Positions 47,501-58,750 of a stretch of DNA of 64,000 bases are shown here, one piece after another. The notes under the pieces were generated by a model. It was not told where the DNA came from. It worked only from the letters and a program-made list of their open reading frames with translations, and made no database searches. This DNA is from Callaeas wilsoni. Lineage: Eukaryota > Chordata > Aves > Passeriformes > Callaeidae. The translations under genes were made by a program, and so were the position numbers. Numbering within the stretch: position 1 is the first letter of the stretch; each line of letters opens with the position of its first letter. The DNA lies in assembly GCA_013398955.1 (NCBI GenBank), contig VWPU01005002.1, positions 124,001 through 188,000 on the forward strand. Reading direction: 5' to 3'.

Positions 47501-49984
47501 ACTTCAAGGTTTTTCTCCTTTTCTTTCCCTTCCCTGAACTTCTTTTGCAAAACAAGCATATTACCACAAATCGTTGCAATGATACAAATTAACCTTATCT
47601 GATAAAAATTAACATGACCCAAAAGCTGTTCCATTGATTCATGACAAAATATGGGGTTATCTTCTTTACCTGAGGTGCCTAATAAAGACAAATAAAGAAA
47701 CAAAGAAAGATTTAAGCATAGGCTATTCTTTTTTTTTCCTAGCCGATAATTGAAAAAAGCACCTGAAAAGAGCAATTAATCTTCCTTATCTGAGCTGACT
47801 TATCATAAGAGGCATCGCCTTCTGGAGTTGTCTGTTCACTTCATTGCCTACAAATGGAGGGTGATAGACTTAGGCTCACATCAAGCTTAGTGTAGATGAC
47901 TCCCATGTTACTAGCAATGTTTGCTAATAATATGCAAGCTAAACAGACAAGCTAAGTTCCTCTCCTAAATTCAAGCTGTTTTGATAAAGCAAGCAGGAGT
48001 AAAAATGTGGTTATGTTTTGATAGAACAGGAAGCAGTTACAAATTTAAATGCAAAGTTGGCATTAATGGTACAATTTGCATCACTCTCCAAAGCTAATGT
48101 GCAGCCATTACACTTTTTTTTAGTACAGTGTAAAATGCACAGCATATATTTCATTCGAGAGTTTGCAGACTCTGGGAAGTTTCACTGCTTTCTTACCACA
48201 GTGGACACTTTAACTCTATTCTCTTACTTCGTTCATCTCCTCTATGAAATTCCTATACATTATTATAAAAGGAACGCAGGACATCTCCTAATTTTTTTTT
48301 TTCAATTGCACAATGTTATTTTATATGATTTGCCAATATTACACTCATAAAGTGTAGAAATGTAAGCCCTTCTCTACTAAAAAAACACTCCAAAGCCTAA
48401 ACTCTAGCAATATTCATAATCCAGCAACATCACAGCTGATTTAATTTATCAGCACCACTGTCTTTTTCAAAGCTGACAGCAAGGAGTGAGAGCATTGTGA
48501 GGGGTCATCACATTTCACAAATGTTTTGGCTGGGAGAGGTAGATCAAAAGGCTTTTTGGCAAGGAAAAAGAGGACCCCTAGGAACAGAAATGTAAGAGAA
48601 GTACCTTAGTGAGGAATTTATCCGCCTCCTCACTCCGGAGTGGAAGCAGTGAGGAAGTGAACTGAAACCTCAAGCAGCCAGGAGGTGTGATGGACTGGGC
48701 TAGACCAAGACAACCAGGAACACACCAAGCAAGTGGGCTGGGAGGGGAAGATGAAGAGTGGCCCCTTCATTCCTGTATAGAAGCAGCCCTTCCTGAAGGC
48801 ACGATGCAGTGTCATCTGAAAGCCTTTATGGAAAAGGTCTGATTTCTAGATGAGGTGTTTTTCCAAGCCCTTCAATTGTGCAGATCAGCGTTGGATGACT
48901 GATACTCCCATTCTGTCAAAGAGAAATCGTTGGGACCAGTGAAAAAGCTTAAATCTCAACTACTACCGGGTTTTTTCTTCTATTAAATCTTATTTGAAAT
49001 CATTTATATATGGGAACACCTATGAAACAAAGTAGATTTGTAATTTTTAACAGAAGAACTGTAGTTCTGCCTAAGCCAAAGTTATTCAAAGGAGAAACAT
49101 ATTTAACTGATGGGATGAGAAATTCAGTGTGGCAAAGATCTTATTCAGCCTCAATAAAGCATGAGCAAAAAAGAGAACAAAAGAGAGACAAATTCACATA
49201 AGCACTGGCACTGAAGATACAGAGGTGTGGGAAGGGCCAGGGAGAGATGGACATTTAATACCATAGTTTTGGCAAAGACTCATATCCTGTAATTTTAGCT
49301 ATCAACAGAGCATTCTCCAGAGAGTGGTGCAAAGCAAAAATTCAAATTCCTCCCAGTCTGAGAAGAAAAGACAAACTAGATTGCTAACACAGGGATCTGT
49401 ATTTGTTGACTGGAGTTAAAGGACTAATTATCTTCTGTCAAAATTAACTAGATTTATATTCGTCTTACTAAAGGTATTCTGGTATATAATGGTGCAAAAA
49501 AACCCAGCAGAGAATTGGTAACAAAAGCAAAATACCTCAAAGTTAAGCCCCGTGCCGTACCTTGCAGACACAAACTTCAGCTCCAGCAGGTTCTGCTTCT
49601 CCAGCTGCCTTATCTACCTTTCTATATAACGAGTCCAGCTCACAGAAAGTGAGTTCACTGAGCACATTTTCAGATCAAAAACCTTATTAAAGGAACATAA
49701 TGTGAGGAAGATAGGACCAGGTGATTGACAGTAATTGTATTGGAAATGGGAAAGGCTGCATAGCCCTTTTTGAAATGCAGATTTCCCAGGACTGTGAGAG
49801 GATGAGATCCAATGCTGCATTGGGCCCATTAAACAGCTTTTTAGGCCAGAAGGGATATCTTTGGAGTCTCACTTCACAGGCCACAACATTTCACTGTTTA
49901 ATTCCTTCATTAAAGCAGTAAGAGTTCATTGTGCTGTATCATATCATTTAGATTAAAAAGGATTTTCAAGGAAAAGAATAATCT
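47501..49984. other. Unassigned AT-rich region
   Basis: No gene or recognised repeat. The plus frame at 48018-48350 (110 codons) and the minus frame at 47494-47775 are AT-rich, hydrophobic by composition, and match no family I know. Confidence 0.5.
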
Positions 49985-50195
49985 ATGAAACTCCTAGATA
50001 AGGTTATTCCAGCAGTTATTTAGCCTTGCTGTAAAAAGTCCTCTTTTTGTCACCTGAAATAATCTGGTTTTAGAGATTGAGTAGCATCATGCTTTCATTC
50101 ACTAGATTAAATTGTCATCCTATATCAAAAAATGTCGCTGTGTAGCAACTCTTAAACCACGATAAAATAGTGTGCCAACCTTCTCTTTGTCAAAA
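49985..50195 (-). mobile_element. Ancient CR1-type LINE 3' fragment
   Basis: On the plus strand the order ctcctagataaggttattcc, cttgctgtaaaaagtcc, actagattaaattg and ccaaccttctctttgtc follows the 3' region of an old amniote CR1 in reverse (gattccacaacc, ttattccag, tgttaaaaa, agattaaa, ccttctctttg). It is strongly diverged and lacks a terminal repeat. Confidence 0.6.
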
Positions 50196-50542
50196 TAAAA
50201 AGATTGTGTTTCTTCACTTCTCCTCGCAGACAGCATGTCCAGACCTCTGACTGTGCTGGAAGGATTTCAGAGGCATTTAAAACATCAGCACCACAGCTGG
50301 ACTCAGACCCCAGCAGCATTTTCACCAGGACAGACGTGACATCGTACCTTAACTCCTACAGGATATCTCTTCACCAGATATATTCAGGTATCCCTGGTTT
50401 CCTTAGTGCCACACTGTACACGGGGTGGTTCCAGAGCTCCCTGACAGCACAATGGCTTTGCACCAGCAGTCAGAGGTGGCAGCTGTGGAAAACATGAGCC
50501 TGAAACACCTGAGTGAATGCTGTCTTACAGAGGACTACGTCG
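50196..50542. other. Unassigned spacer
   Basis: A 97-codon plus frame (50204-50497) lies between the ancient CR1 and the LTR-like block. It has no recognised domain and no good splice context that I can defend. Confidence 0.45.
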
Positions 50543-51035
50543 TGGTGATGCCTAAAGACTTTTAGACTTTTCACATATTTGTAGCTTTGTAGATTTTTAA
50601 TATATAGTTGTATATGCTATGATTTTTAATATATGTTGTATATGTTTTCCTGCCTTTCCTCGCATTTTAGAATAATAAGCTAACCCTTTCTAGCACATTC
50701 TCTAGTGTTTAGAAATTCTGTTTAGTCTTATTCTCAAGAAGAGAATTTCTGACAAGGACACCTCGTTTTTCACCAGAATTTGAGAGACATAACAAGATAT
50801 AGGGCAAAGAACGCTCTGGACCAACTCCAAGGGGCAGACACAAGGGTGGGTTACTGGGGCAACTGATCTCTTCTTGGATGTACCTGTGATTAATTAACCC
50901 TTTTAAATTGCAGAAATCCTGTACCACATGTATGCATAGCCATATTGTGCACCTGAAAGCTTCCATTAAAGAACTGCTTTTTATCTTACCCCTCTTAATA
51001 TTGTTTGGAAAGTTTTTATCTCTTGATTCTAGGCA
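50543..51035 (+). mobile_element. Probable solo LTR (ERV)
   Basis: The block begins tggtgatgcctaaagac and ends tcttgattctaggca, giving TG...CA ends and a length of 493 bases. An ATTAAA at 50965-50970 is followed by gaactgctttttatcttacc and a T-rich tail, which I recall from avian ERV LTR 3' ends. Flanking hexamers acgtcg (50537-50542) and acggtg (51036-51041) agree at four of six positions, weak support for a target duplication. A 29-bp duplication lies in its AT-rich U3-like part. No internal viral genes are seen. Confidence 0.5.
50592..50648 (+). repeat. Two-copy ~29-bp tandem repeat in LTR-like block
   Basis: The unit beginning gatttttaatatat and continuing gttgtatatg occurs at 50592-50620 and again at 50621-50648 with one missing base and two or three changes near its end. 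Duplicated U3 segments are common in retroviral LTRs. Confidence 0.8.
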
Positions 51036-54000
51036 ACGGTGGAGTCAGAAATACCTGAGCTAGCTTTTAAAAACTTCACTGTGACAGCACGGAGCTCTAT
51101 ACAGCTAAAATTATCTTGTTTCTTGGCAGTCTACAGCACAGACATACTGGGTAAGATTCATCTGGCCAAGTGTAGACACACACATCTGAGCCAGACACCC
51201 TTGGCTCCTATATGGACATCTTCTCTGAGAGTAGGTGTTTGAAATAGATTACATGAGTCACCCCTTAAAAGTGCCTACTTTTCTCCACGGATCACACAGG
51301 GAACCTAGAATAGCTCAGAGGTAGGCACCTCCAGGCTGTAGTAAAGTTTGCCAAATTGAATCCCACCCCCTCCAAGGAGAGAGGATAGACTCTGGAAAAA
51401 GCACATCAGAAACTTTCAGAGGTCCTGGTTTTGCCTTTTTCTTCTTCCCCTTTCCATCAGGCTTGGTATGAAAATACTGATTGTTTGAGGGGAAATTGAA
51501 AAGAGTTTTGTCAAACTTCTTCATTCAAAATGAATCTTTCCAAGTACTGTATGATACTATTAGTACTGCTTCACTTCAAACCTACATGTATTAAGAATTT
51601 CAAATTAATTTTATTTAAAGAATCTCTAGAGGAAAGTTACACTTTTCCATATAACTTTCCACCTTGTTTAAAACTAGCAGCCTTTTGTCATTTCAACATT
51701 TTAGTAGTTTCTTCCCCTTTTTCTGTATGATTTCAGATAGGTCTGGAAAAAGTGAGTGAACACTTCAGTGTTTGCATTATGATACTAATGTATATCAGGG
51801 TACTGCACTGATTGCAGCTTGGTTATTTTGGAGACTTTTCTGTTTCTTATTTGATTTTGGCAAGCAACAATAGTTATGTGCAATGTGTTGCTTAGGAACT
51901 ACATACTAAATACTGCGTGAACTCAATAATTATTACTGCAGCTGACCTTCATTACTCTGTAGACATTAATATTTAGAGTACATATTTTCATTAGGATTTG
52001 GAAAATAAAACCAACAACTTAAAACACACAAATCCAGATAACAAAGTATTTCTTTCTGCTTACAACTGTCCAGTCTCATACTGATCAAATGGGAGCAGTG
52101 TGTAAGTGGTGCTCACAACCTGAGATTCCAAGGGGTCCATGCACCTTCTTCACTTCTTTGATTTACGTTGTGAAAACAGATTGGGCAGGTTGAGCCTATA
52201 ATGCTGGAGATCAGGTGTTTCAAGATTTAGTTCAAGAGATTTCAAATGAGATCCTCTGCTACATGTTGCTTCAGTAAAAATAGAAGAAATTATTTTTAGC
52301 TGAAAAAATTCCTCATTTTTATTTTTTCTTCCTTTAGATAGCAAAAATTAGTATTTTATATTAAAAATGGTTATTTTAACCCCTCTTCTGTGCTGTTCTC
52401 CTGGGATGCAATACTTTAAGAGAATCAGGATGATGTGGCCACAGAAATGCCATTCATTTGCCAGTATCAATTACTCAATGTGCTACTGACCTTAAAAGCT
52501 GGGCTAGATGAATGAGTTGGAAGAGACTCACAAATACAGTGTTGCTGTTGTCCTCTTTTTGGTTATTCCCATATGATCATCTTCCATCTTTTCTCTTACT
52601 GGCCTATTAAGCATGTACATTTGAAAGAAGTAATACTTTTCCCTTACCACAGCACTATTTCTCTTTTTCCTTGTTTGAAGAAGACAACCGTAGATGTTCC
52701 TGTTTTAAATGATGACTGAAAATACAAGAAATTCTCAACACCGCTCTAAATCAAGCTAAATTAAAGTTTTGCCTTTGAACTGAGATGGAACATTATAAGC
52801 CAAAATTTTCATTTACTTTGGGGTATATTTAATCCAAAGTTTTAGGTGTTCTTTTGGTCTTTCTCAGCAGCTTTTTTAAGTTTCAACAATGAAAAAGGTT
52901 AGCATGCAAAAGCTGAAAAGTGGACTATTTCTGAGTACACTAAATGAAATGCACCTTTTACATCATACCATAAAATTAATTATGCCAGAGAGAAAGCAAA
53001 CTTGTGTTATACAAGCCCTCAAAATTTTTCCGTGAAAAGAATTCAGACCAACAATCAACACAGACATATGAAACTGCATTATTACAAAGGTTTTCTCCTC
53101 AGAATTTATGATGAATGTAAATTTGAATTCCACACTGCAAGATAATGCTGAATGCCCAAAAGATAAATTATGGCAAGGTAGATTTCAAATAGAAGAAACT
53201 ATGAAATATTTAAGAAACAAGATTACATAAATAGTGCCACATTATAAGCATCCAACTTGTGTGGTAGAGTCCATTTTTATTTAATAACAACATGATGCAA
53301 GATCATTTACAGATAAAAGAGCAAGAACCCCATTTTTAGACACAAACCAAATAGTTCTTTGAATGAGACATGCATCCTCATGTATTTACATGAGTTCAGA
53401 GACATAAAATCTTATCTAAAGAAACTACTGTTTGACTATGAAGCATCAGTTATATCTCTTACTTGCCAAGTTGTCAAACTTTTTATCAGTGATATCTGAG
53501 TTTCCTCAGTCATTCTGTGATTGGTAGACAAGCATAGAGCAGTATTTAAGTTTTTGACCATGTAACTGCACTTGTTGGCTGACTTGATTATTTCTGTTGT
53601 GGATAGGACAAATTACATTGCACTGGGCTTTGCTGCGGTACAAGGATTGTGTCATCCCTTTTCATTACTTAACTTTTTTTTTTTCAGTAGACTCACGCTG
53701 TAGCTACATTAATTATAATGAAAATTACTAACTGTAGTAGTAATACTCATTATATTGTGCATATATTAACAGCACAAGCAGCACTTGATACCTAGTGTAC
53801 AGCACACTGGAAATTCAGCTTGATTTTTGTGGCTCTTACTGCATCCCAAAACTGCTCTTGCTCCCAGACAGACAAGGTCCTTGTGTTACAGCACAAGCTG
53901 GTTTCAGAATCGGCACTAACTTGTACACTCATTTGATATACTTTGAAACATAAGCATTTTCTCTTCACTTCCAGATTTTCTCACCCCTTGACACCGGTCA

Positions 54001-54693
54001 ACTCTTCAAAGCACCGCCTGACAAGGAGACAGAAGAACAGCCTGAACAGAGGCATCCTGCTGGGAAACACCAGTACCTCCCCACATACATCTGCTCCAAG
54101 TTTCTTCTAGCCCATCAAGACCAGTAGTCATAGGCCAAGATTTTTTTTAAAGTCTAATTTGATTTCACACAACAATATTCCAGCTATTGTATTCATTCAA
54201 CGGGGCTAGTGCCATGATTTAGGAGTGTGCTTTTACGATGCACACAGAAAAAATTTTCCCAGGGTGTGAATTCTTTTATGGGTCAACATACAGAAGCCAA
54301 AAATCATTCCAGGATTTTATGTTTCCACCTTGGGAAAATGTTGTGTTTCTATCCTGGAAAAATACCGAACAGTTGAATATTTGTATCTTCTGCAAAGATT
54401 TTCCCCCCAAGATCAAGTTTGAGAGCTTGTTCTGGCAATGCCCAATAGTCTACAGTCCTGCATGCTGTCACATATGCTCTGTCTCTCAGCAGGCATGGTT
54501 CTGCAGCTCAGAGTCCACAGAGAGGGGCAGGGAGGCAACTGGAGAACAGGAGTTGCTGCAAAAATTGAAAGAAAGACAACCAAGTAGGACAAGGCGTCAA
54601 GATGAGAGCTCATGTAATGGTCTCCTCTACTCCTCAAGAATGTTTCTTTGTAAAGTCATAGCTTCCCCAAACTACCAACAGCTTTCTGTGTAA
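51036..54693. other. Unassigned AT-rich region with one 151-codon frame
   Basis: No gene recognised. The plus frame 54238-54693 (151 codons) is the longest one not explained by a repeat. It is rich in Cys, Phe and Ser, shows no known domain, overlaps a 74-codon minus frame and stops right before an A/C-rich tract. I treat it as probably chance. Confidence 0.45.
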
Positions 54694-54799
54694 GAAAAAA
54701 ACAACCAACCAAACAAACAAAAAACCCAAACAAACAAAAAAACCCACCAAAAACTGACCTTAAACCAAACAAACAATCAAAACAAAAAACGAACAGCAA
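54694..54799 (+). repeat. A/C-only low-complexity tract
   Basis: About 105 bases are almost purely A and C, with aaac, ccaa and a-run units and only a short actgacctt break. It is the largest simple-repeat tract in the window. It could be an expanded poly(A) tail of an old retrocopy, but no parent is recognised on its left. Confidence 0.85.
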
Positions 54800-57700
54800 A
54801 ATGTATATGTATAGTCCTGAATACTCAGTAGCAGTTTTAAATGGACTGAGTAAATCCCCTAAACAATAAATCAACGACCACAACATAAGCACAGATCTGC
54901 CTCTCATGTGCTACCTGGTATCTATGAATATATTTCCATTAAAAAATTCATAAGGATTTACTTCTGTGTCAACAGGGACAAGGCAAAGGAATGGAAGAGA
55001 TGATGGTTTAAGGTAAGAAGTTAAGGCTGACTGTCGAGAGCAGTCCTGTTATTTACTTGGCTCTCAAGCACACCCAAAGCACACGGCTTTTGTACACACC
55101 AGGTAAAGAGAGATTTGCAGCGTGCTTACTTCTGTAGGGCTGTCCAAGACCTTCACTTAGCTGCAGCATTTGGCATAGTTGTTGCGGCAATCCTGCACAA
55201 TGCCTGTGTGTTTCTCAAAGCCCTTTTCCAAGCCTCTGTGTGATTTAACTGAGAGCCAATATTCTATTTCCACAATATTTTAAGTTAACGGCAAAAAAAT
55301 TCTGGACATATCTTATTACTCTGCTCGTCTTTTCCCCCAGGGCCTTTCTGCTGCCTCTGACAGCTTTCTGATTGCAGCCTTTCCTCGTCCAGCAATGCCT
55401 CAAGTTCCATCATCCAAATTACTGTACTTTAAGTCCCCTGCAGTAACTGCGTTTATTTCCAATATCCCAACAGGAAGACCCCCATCAAGATGAGTCATTC
55501 TTATTTCCAAGGGTGTTGTGCTGAGGCCACTCAGAGGAAGATGCAGCAGCAGCTGCTTTGTATTAGCCTAGTGGGGGAAAAAAAGCACAAGGCCCTGCTT
55601 TCAGCTAAATTTCTTTCCAGCAATACAGACACTTTTTTCAGAAATGATGAAAATTACAAACACTTACTCTAACAAAAACCCTGTTGGAAGCACCAGAGTA
55701 CTGAAAACCTCTGGAATTGTGCCATGATGTGCGGAAAAGAGAACCGGCTATTTTAAACTTGCTGCCGTCTGGACAGAAAGCGATGCTTTGCTGTGAACTG
55801 CTGGGCCTCTGAACTGTTCATTCATGCGTTATTTTCTGGCAGCCTTCACCATTTCCACAGAATCACTGGCAGCAGCCTCACTAGAGAGCAGGTAATTCTG
55901 ACCCTGCAAATTATCTACCACTATTAATCACAAATAGTTTTTCAGCTGCCTCATAGCAGTGATTATTCAGAGCTGTTTTAGGATGGTGTAACGCTGCCAT
56001 GAAACCTCACACATACAGATTCTCTGAAGATCCAGAATAATCCTTGCTTTCGACTCAAAGGAGCACAAGAAAAGCATGTTACTGCTGTAGTACGGATAGA
56101 GCCAGCTCATGCAGACCTTTAAACAACGGAGCTAGAATTGGGTCAAGGTGTAGCAGAAGTCTGAAAAGTTTTGATTCTAAATCAAATATGTATTTCCAGC
56201 TCTAATTCTGCTATCTTTGAAAAGAATCCTTGCATTTTGTACACAGGTAGCGCAGACTAGTCACTGGACTATATATCATTTATTCTTGGGCTCCAGAGAG
56301 GTAGTTAAAAATAAACAAATGCCTGTGTGTATCAGCATAAGAACCCCACATTCCCAAAACTTTGGACATCAGTGGAAAATTACGGTATGCATGCATTGTT
56401 TAGGTGTGATACGATGTGGCTTTCTGGAGCCACTGCAATTAGCCAGTGATATACAAAATGAGTAGTCATGGTCAGTGCACAGAAAACACAAGCAAGGCCA
56501 CCCAACAAGTAGCTAAATTTTCAAAGTGCTGCCTAAACTCTGGTACCCGTGGTTCTGTGCACAGTGGGACAGCCCAAGGTCAGAGACACAGAATACAGTT
56601 TCAGCGATGTGGTGGAGAAACATCTTCCCTTAGAGTCCATCTCACATATCTAACTTTGAAAGCTGTCATTTTAATTGCAGACATTTGTTACATTTGTTCT
56701 TCCTAGCTACTCTTCTTTTCCCAAGTGGAATGAAAGTGGTGCCTGACAGGCTGTTTGGAAGATTAGGGATTTCTTTGTTTTTTGCTCTTAATGTTCTTGC
56801 TGAATTTATTTATAGCTTGGCTGGTTATTAGAACTTGTTCCATATGGTAATCTGGCAATGCCAAGCCAAGGATTTAAAATTAAAAAATAGATTATTTCAG
56901 CAAGAATATATATTTTTGTGATTTGGAAATTCACTCAAAAGTATCGGAACACCATTTAACCCAGCTTTTCAGGGGAGATGCGAGGGAGGAAAGTAGCCAG
57001 AGGGTAAATAGGAGACTATATGAAAGTAGAAATTTTCTTTCATGTTGTTGGAAAGTGGCCCAAAAGTTCATTGTGTTGAAGCCTACTTCAACAAGAGAAA
57101 AGAAGACAGCTTTTCTGGATTAGAGGGTTTTCCAGTCTTCTGCTTCTGTAGGAAATGCAGCTATGAACCCCTGGGAGGAAAGCAAAAAGAAAACAGCCCA
57201 GGAAGCAAACAATTTGGACCCAAACTAAGACAAATTAGATACACGCCTGTATAACTAAAACAGAAAATACCAATAAATTACATGTTTTGGGTATTAAGCA
57301 TATGTGAAAAGGCTGTTCTGCAATGCCAAGTGGACAATAAGAAATAAGAAATTATATACATCTAGGTTACCTTGAAAATTATGTTTTAATGTTTCAAATG
57401 GCATAGGAATACCACAATGCAGGTTTTTGAGCCCTTCTTCAAAGATGTCTGGACTAGAGCTGACCAAAATTCTCAGATCTGCATTTGATGAGGAGGCTTT
57501 GACTAGAAAAGAGAATTTCCTGCTTTGTAACTGGTTAGAATAGAGATTTGGTTTGCAGCCTACCTTCGGCATATATTTATAAAAAAAGGAAACACACAAG
57601 CAAAACACAACAAAACAGAAAACAGATTTCCAAGTCCCACATGCTTTTGAACAAGTATGTCACAATTTCCCCGGAGTATTCAGACCAGGATGGCAGCAGC

Positions 57701-58379
57701 ACTGGAAAAATATATTGCACAGACAGCATCAGTAAGCAAAAATTGCATTTTTATTATCAATAAAGTAAAAAGTCTGAACTCACAGAGAAAGTACTTTACC
57801 CATAGACAAATTATTAAAAAAGAAACTCATTTAAAGTGAAGACAACATTCTCTGTTCCTCCAATTCCAACAATAGAGACCTATATAGAGAACAGAAAAGA
57901 CTGATCATGCACAATCTTTGCCAAATTCTGACCAAAACTGTACAGGATTCAATATTATCACTAGCAGTAAGGTCAATGTGACATTCAAGCAAGACTGATT
58001 GCAGCCATTTTTGCTTTTTTGCTTTTTTGATTTCATAGTCTTTTGTAAACCCAAGTAAAAATACATAGAAATCAGGTGTGCTGCTGATTTTGTTTCTATT
58101 TTGGCCAATGTGCAAACTACAGTAGCCAGTAGCATCAGTCAAAAAACACACTTATTAGTGTACTGATAAGTAAATCAAACTTTGGGTTTCATTTCCTCAC
58201 TTTGCACTTAAGAACAAAGGAGTTTGCTACAAAACAAGTTCTAAGAGGAGTGCTAACGCATATTGCTCTCAGTTTCAAGACTTTTAAAAGACATTTAGTT
58301 ATTGCGTTAGACCAAGTTTTGAACAAAGGCCGAGGTTTGTGATCTGGTACAGAAGTCTGTGAGAGCTGGTTGGCATATG
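54800..58379. other. Unassigned AT-rich region
   Basis: No gene recognised. Frames are under 110 codons and overlap on opposite strands (for example 57294-57608 and 57548-57763; 57831-58151). A ttttttgc-type octamer run lies near 58010-58028. Confidence 0.5.
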
Positions 58380-58750
58380 GGGTTCAGGAAGAAAACAAAA
58401 CTGTCCCAGGGAAGGGGGCCTGACACACCGAGATGGGACATCATCTGGCTTGAGTATAGGGTTGCTGCTGTCAACAAGACCCAGCCAAGGGTCCCCAGGC
58501 CCACCAGAGAGGTGGGGATCTGTCCCAGGCCCTGGGGATCTCCTCCGAGCCAAGCAACAAGGGGGTGCTGGTGTTCCCTGCCCAGCACAGAGAGGAAGTG
58601 GCACAACCCACTGAGGGACAGCATCACGGTGGGTCAAATCATCCCGTCCCTCTCTGCACCTACACAATGACAGAGCCCTGAGGCGCATATCCCTGACCAC
58701 CAGGAACAAGTCCACCACGCTCCAGCGAACCAAAGAGGTGAGTGAGTGCA
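58380..58750. other. GC-rich block of unknown nature, open on both strands
   Basis: This 370-base block is clearly GC-richer than its surroundings. It keeps two minus frames (58299-58733, 144 codons; 58307-58627, 106 codons) and one plus frame (58359-58670, 103 codons) open together. None resembles a protein family I know, and absence of stops is expected in GC-rich DNA. It could be a piece of an unrecognised repeat, a retrocopy or a non-coding exon. Confidence 0.4.

Noticed and set aside
55858..55870. cacagaatcactgg, similar to the CR1 terminal repeat
   Set aside because: Only one unit is present and there is no CR1 sequence next to it.
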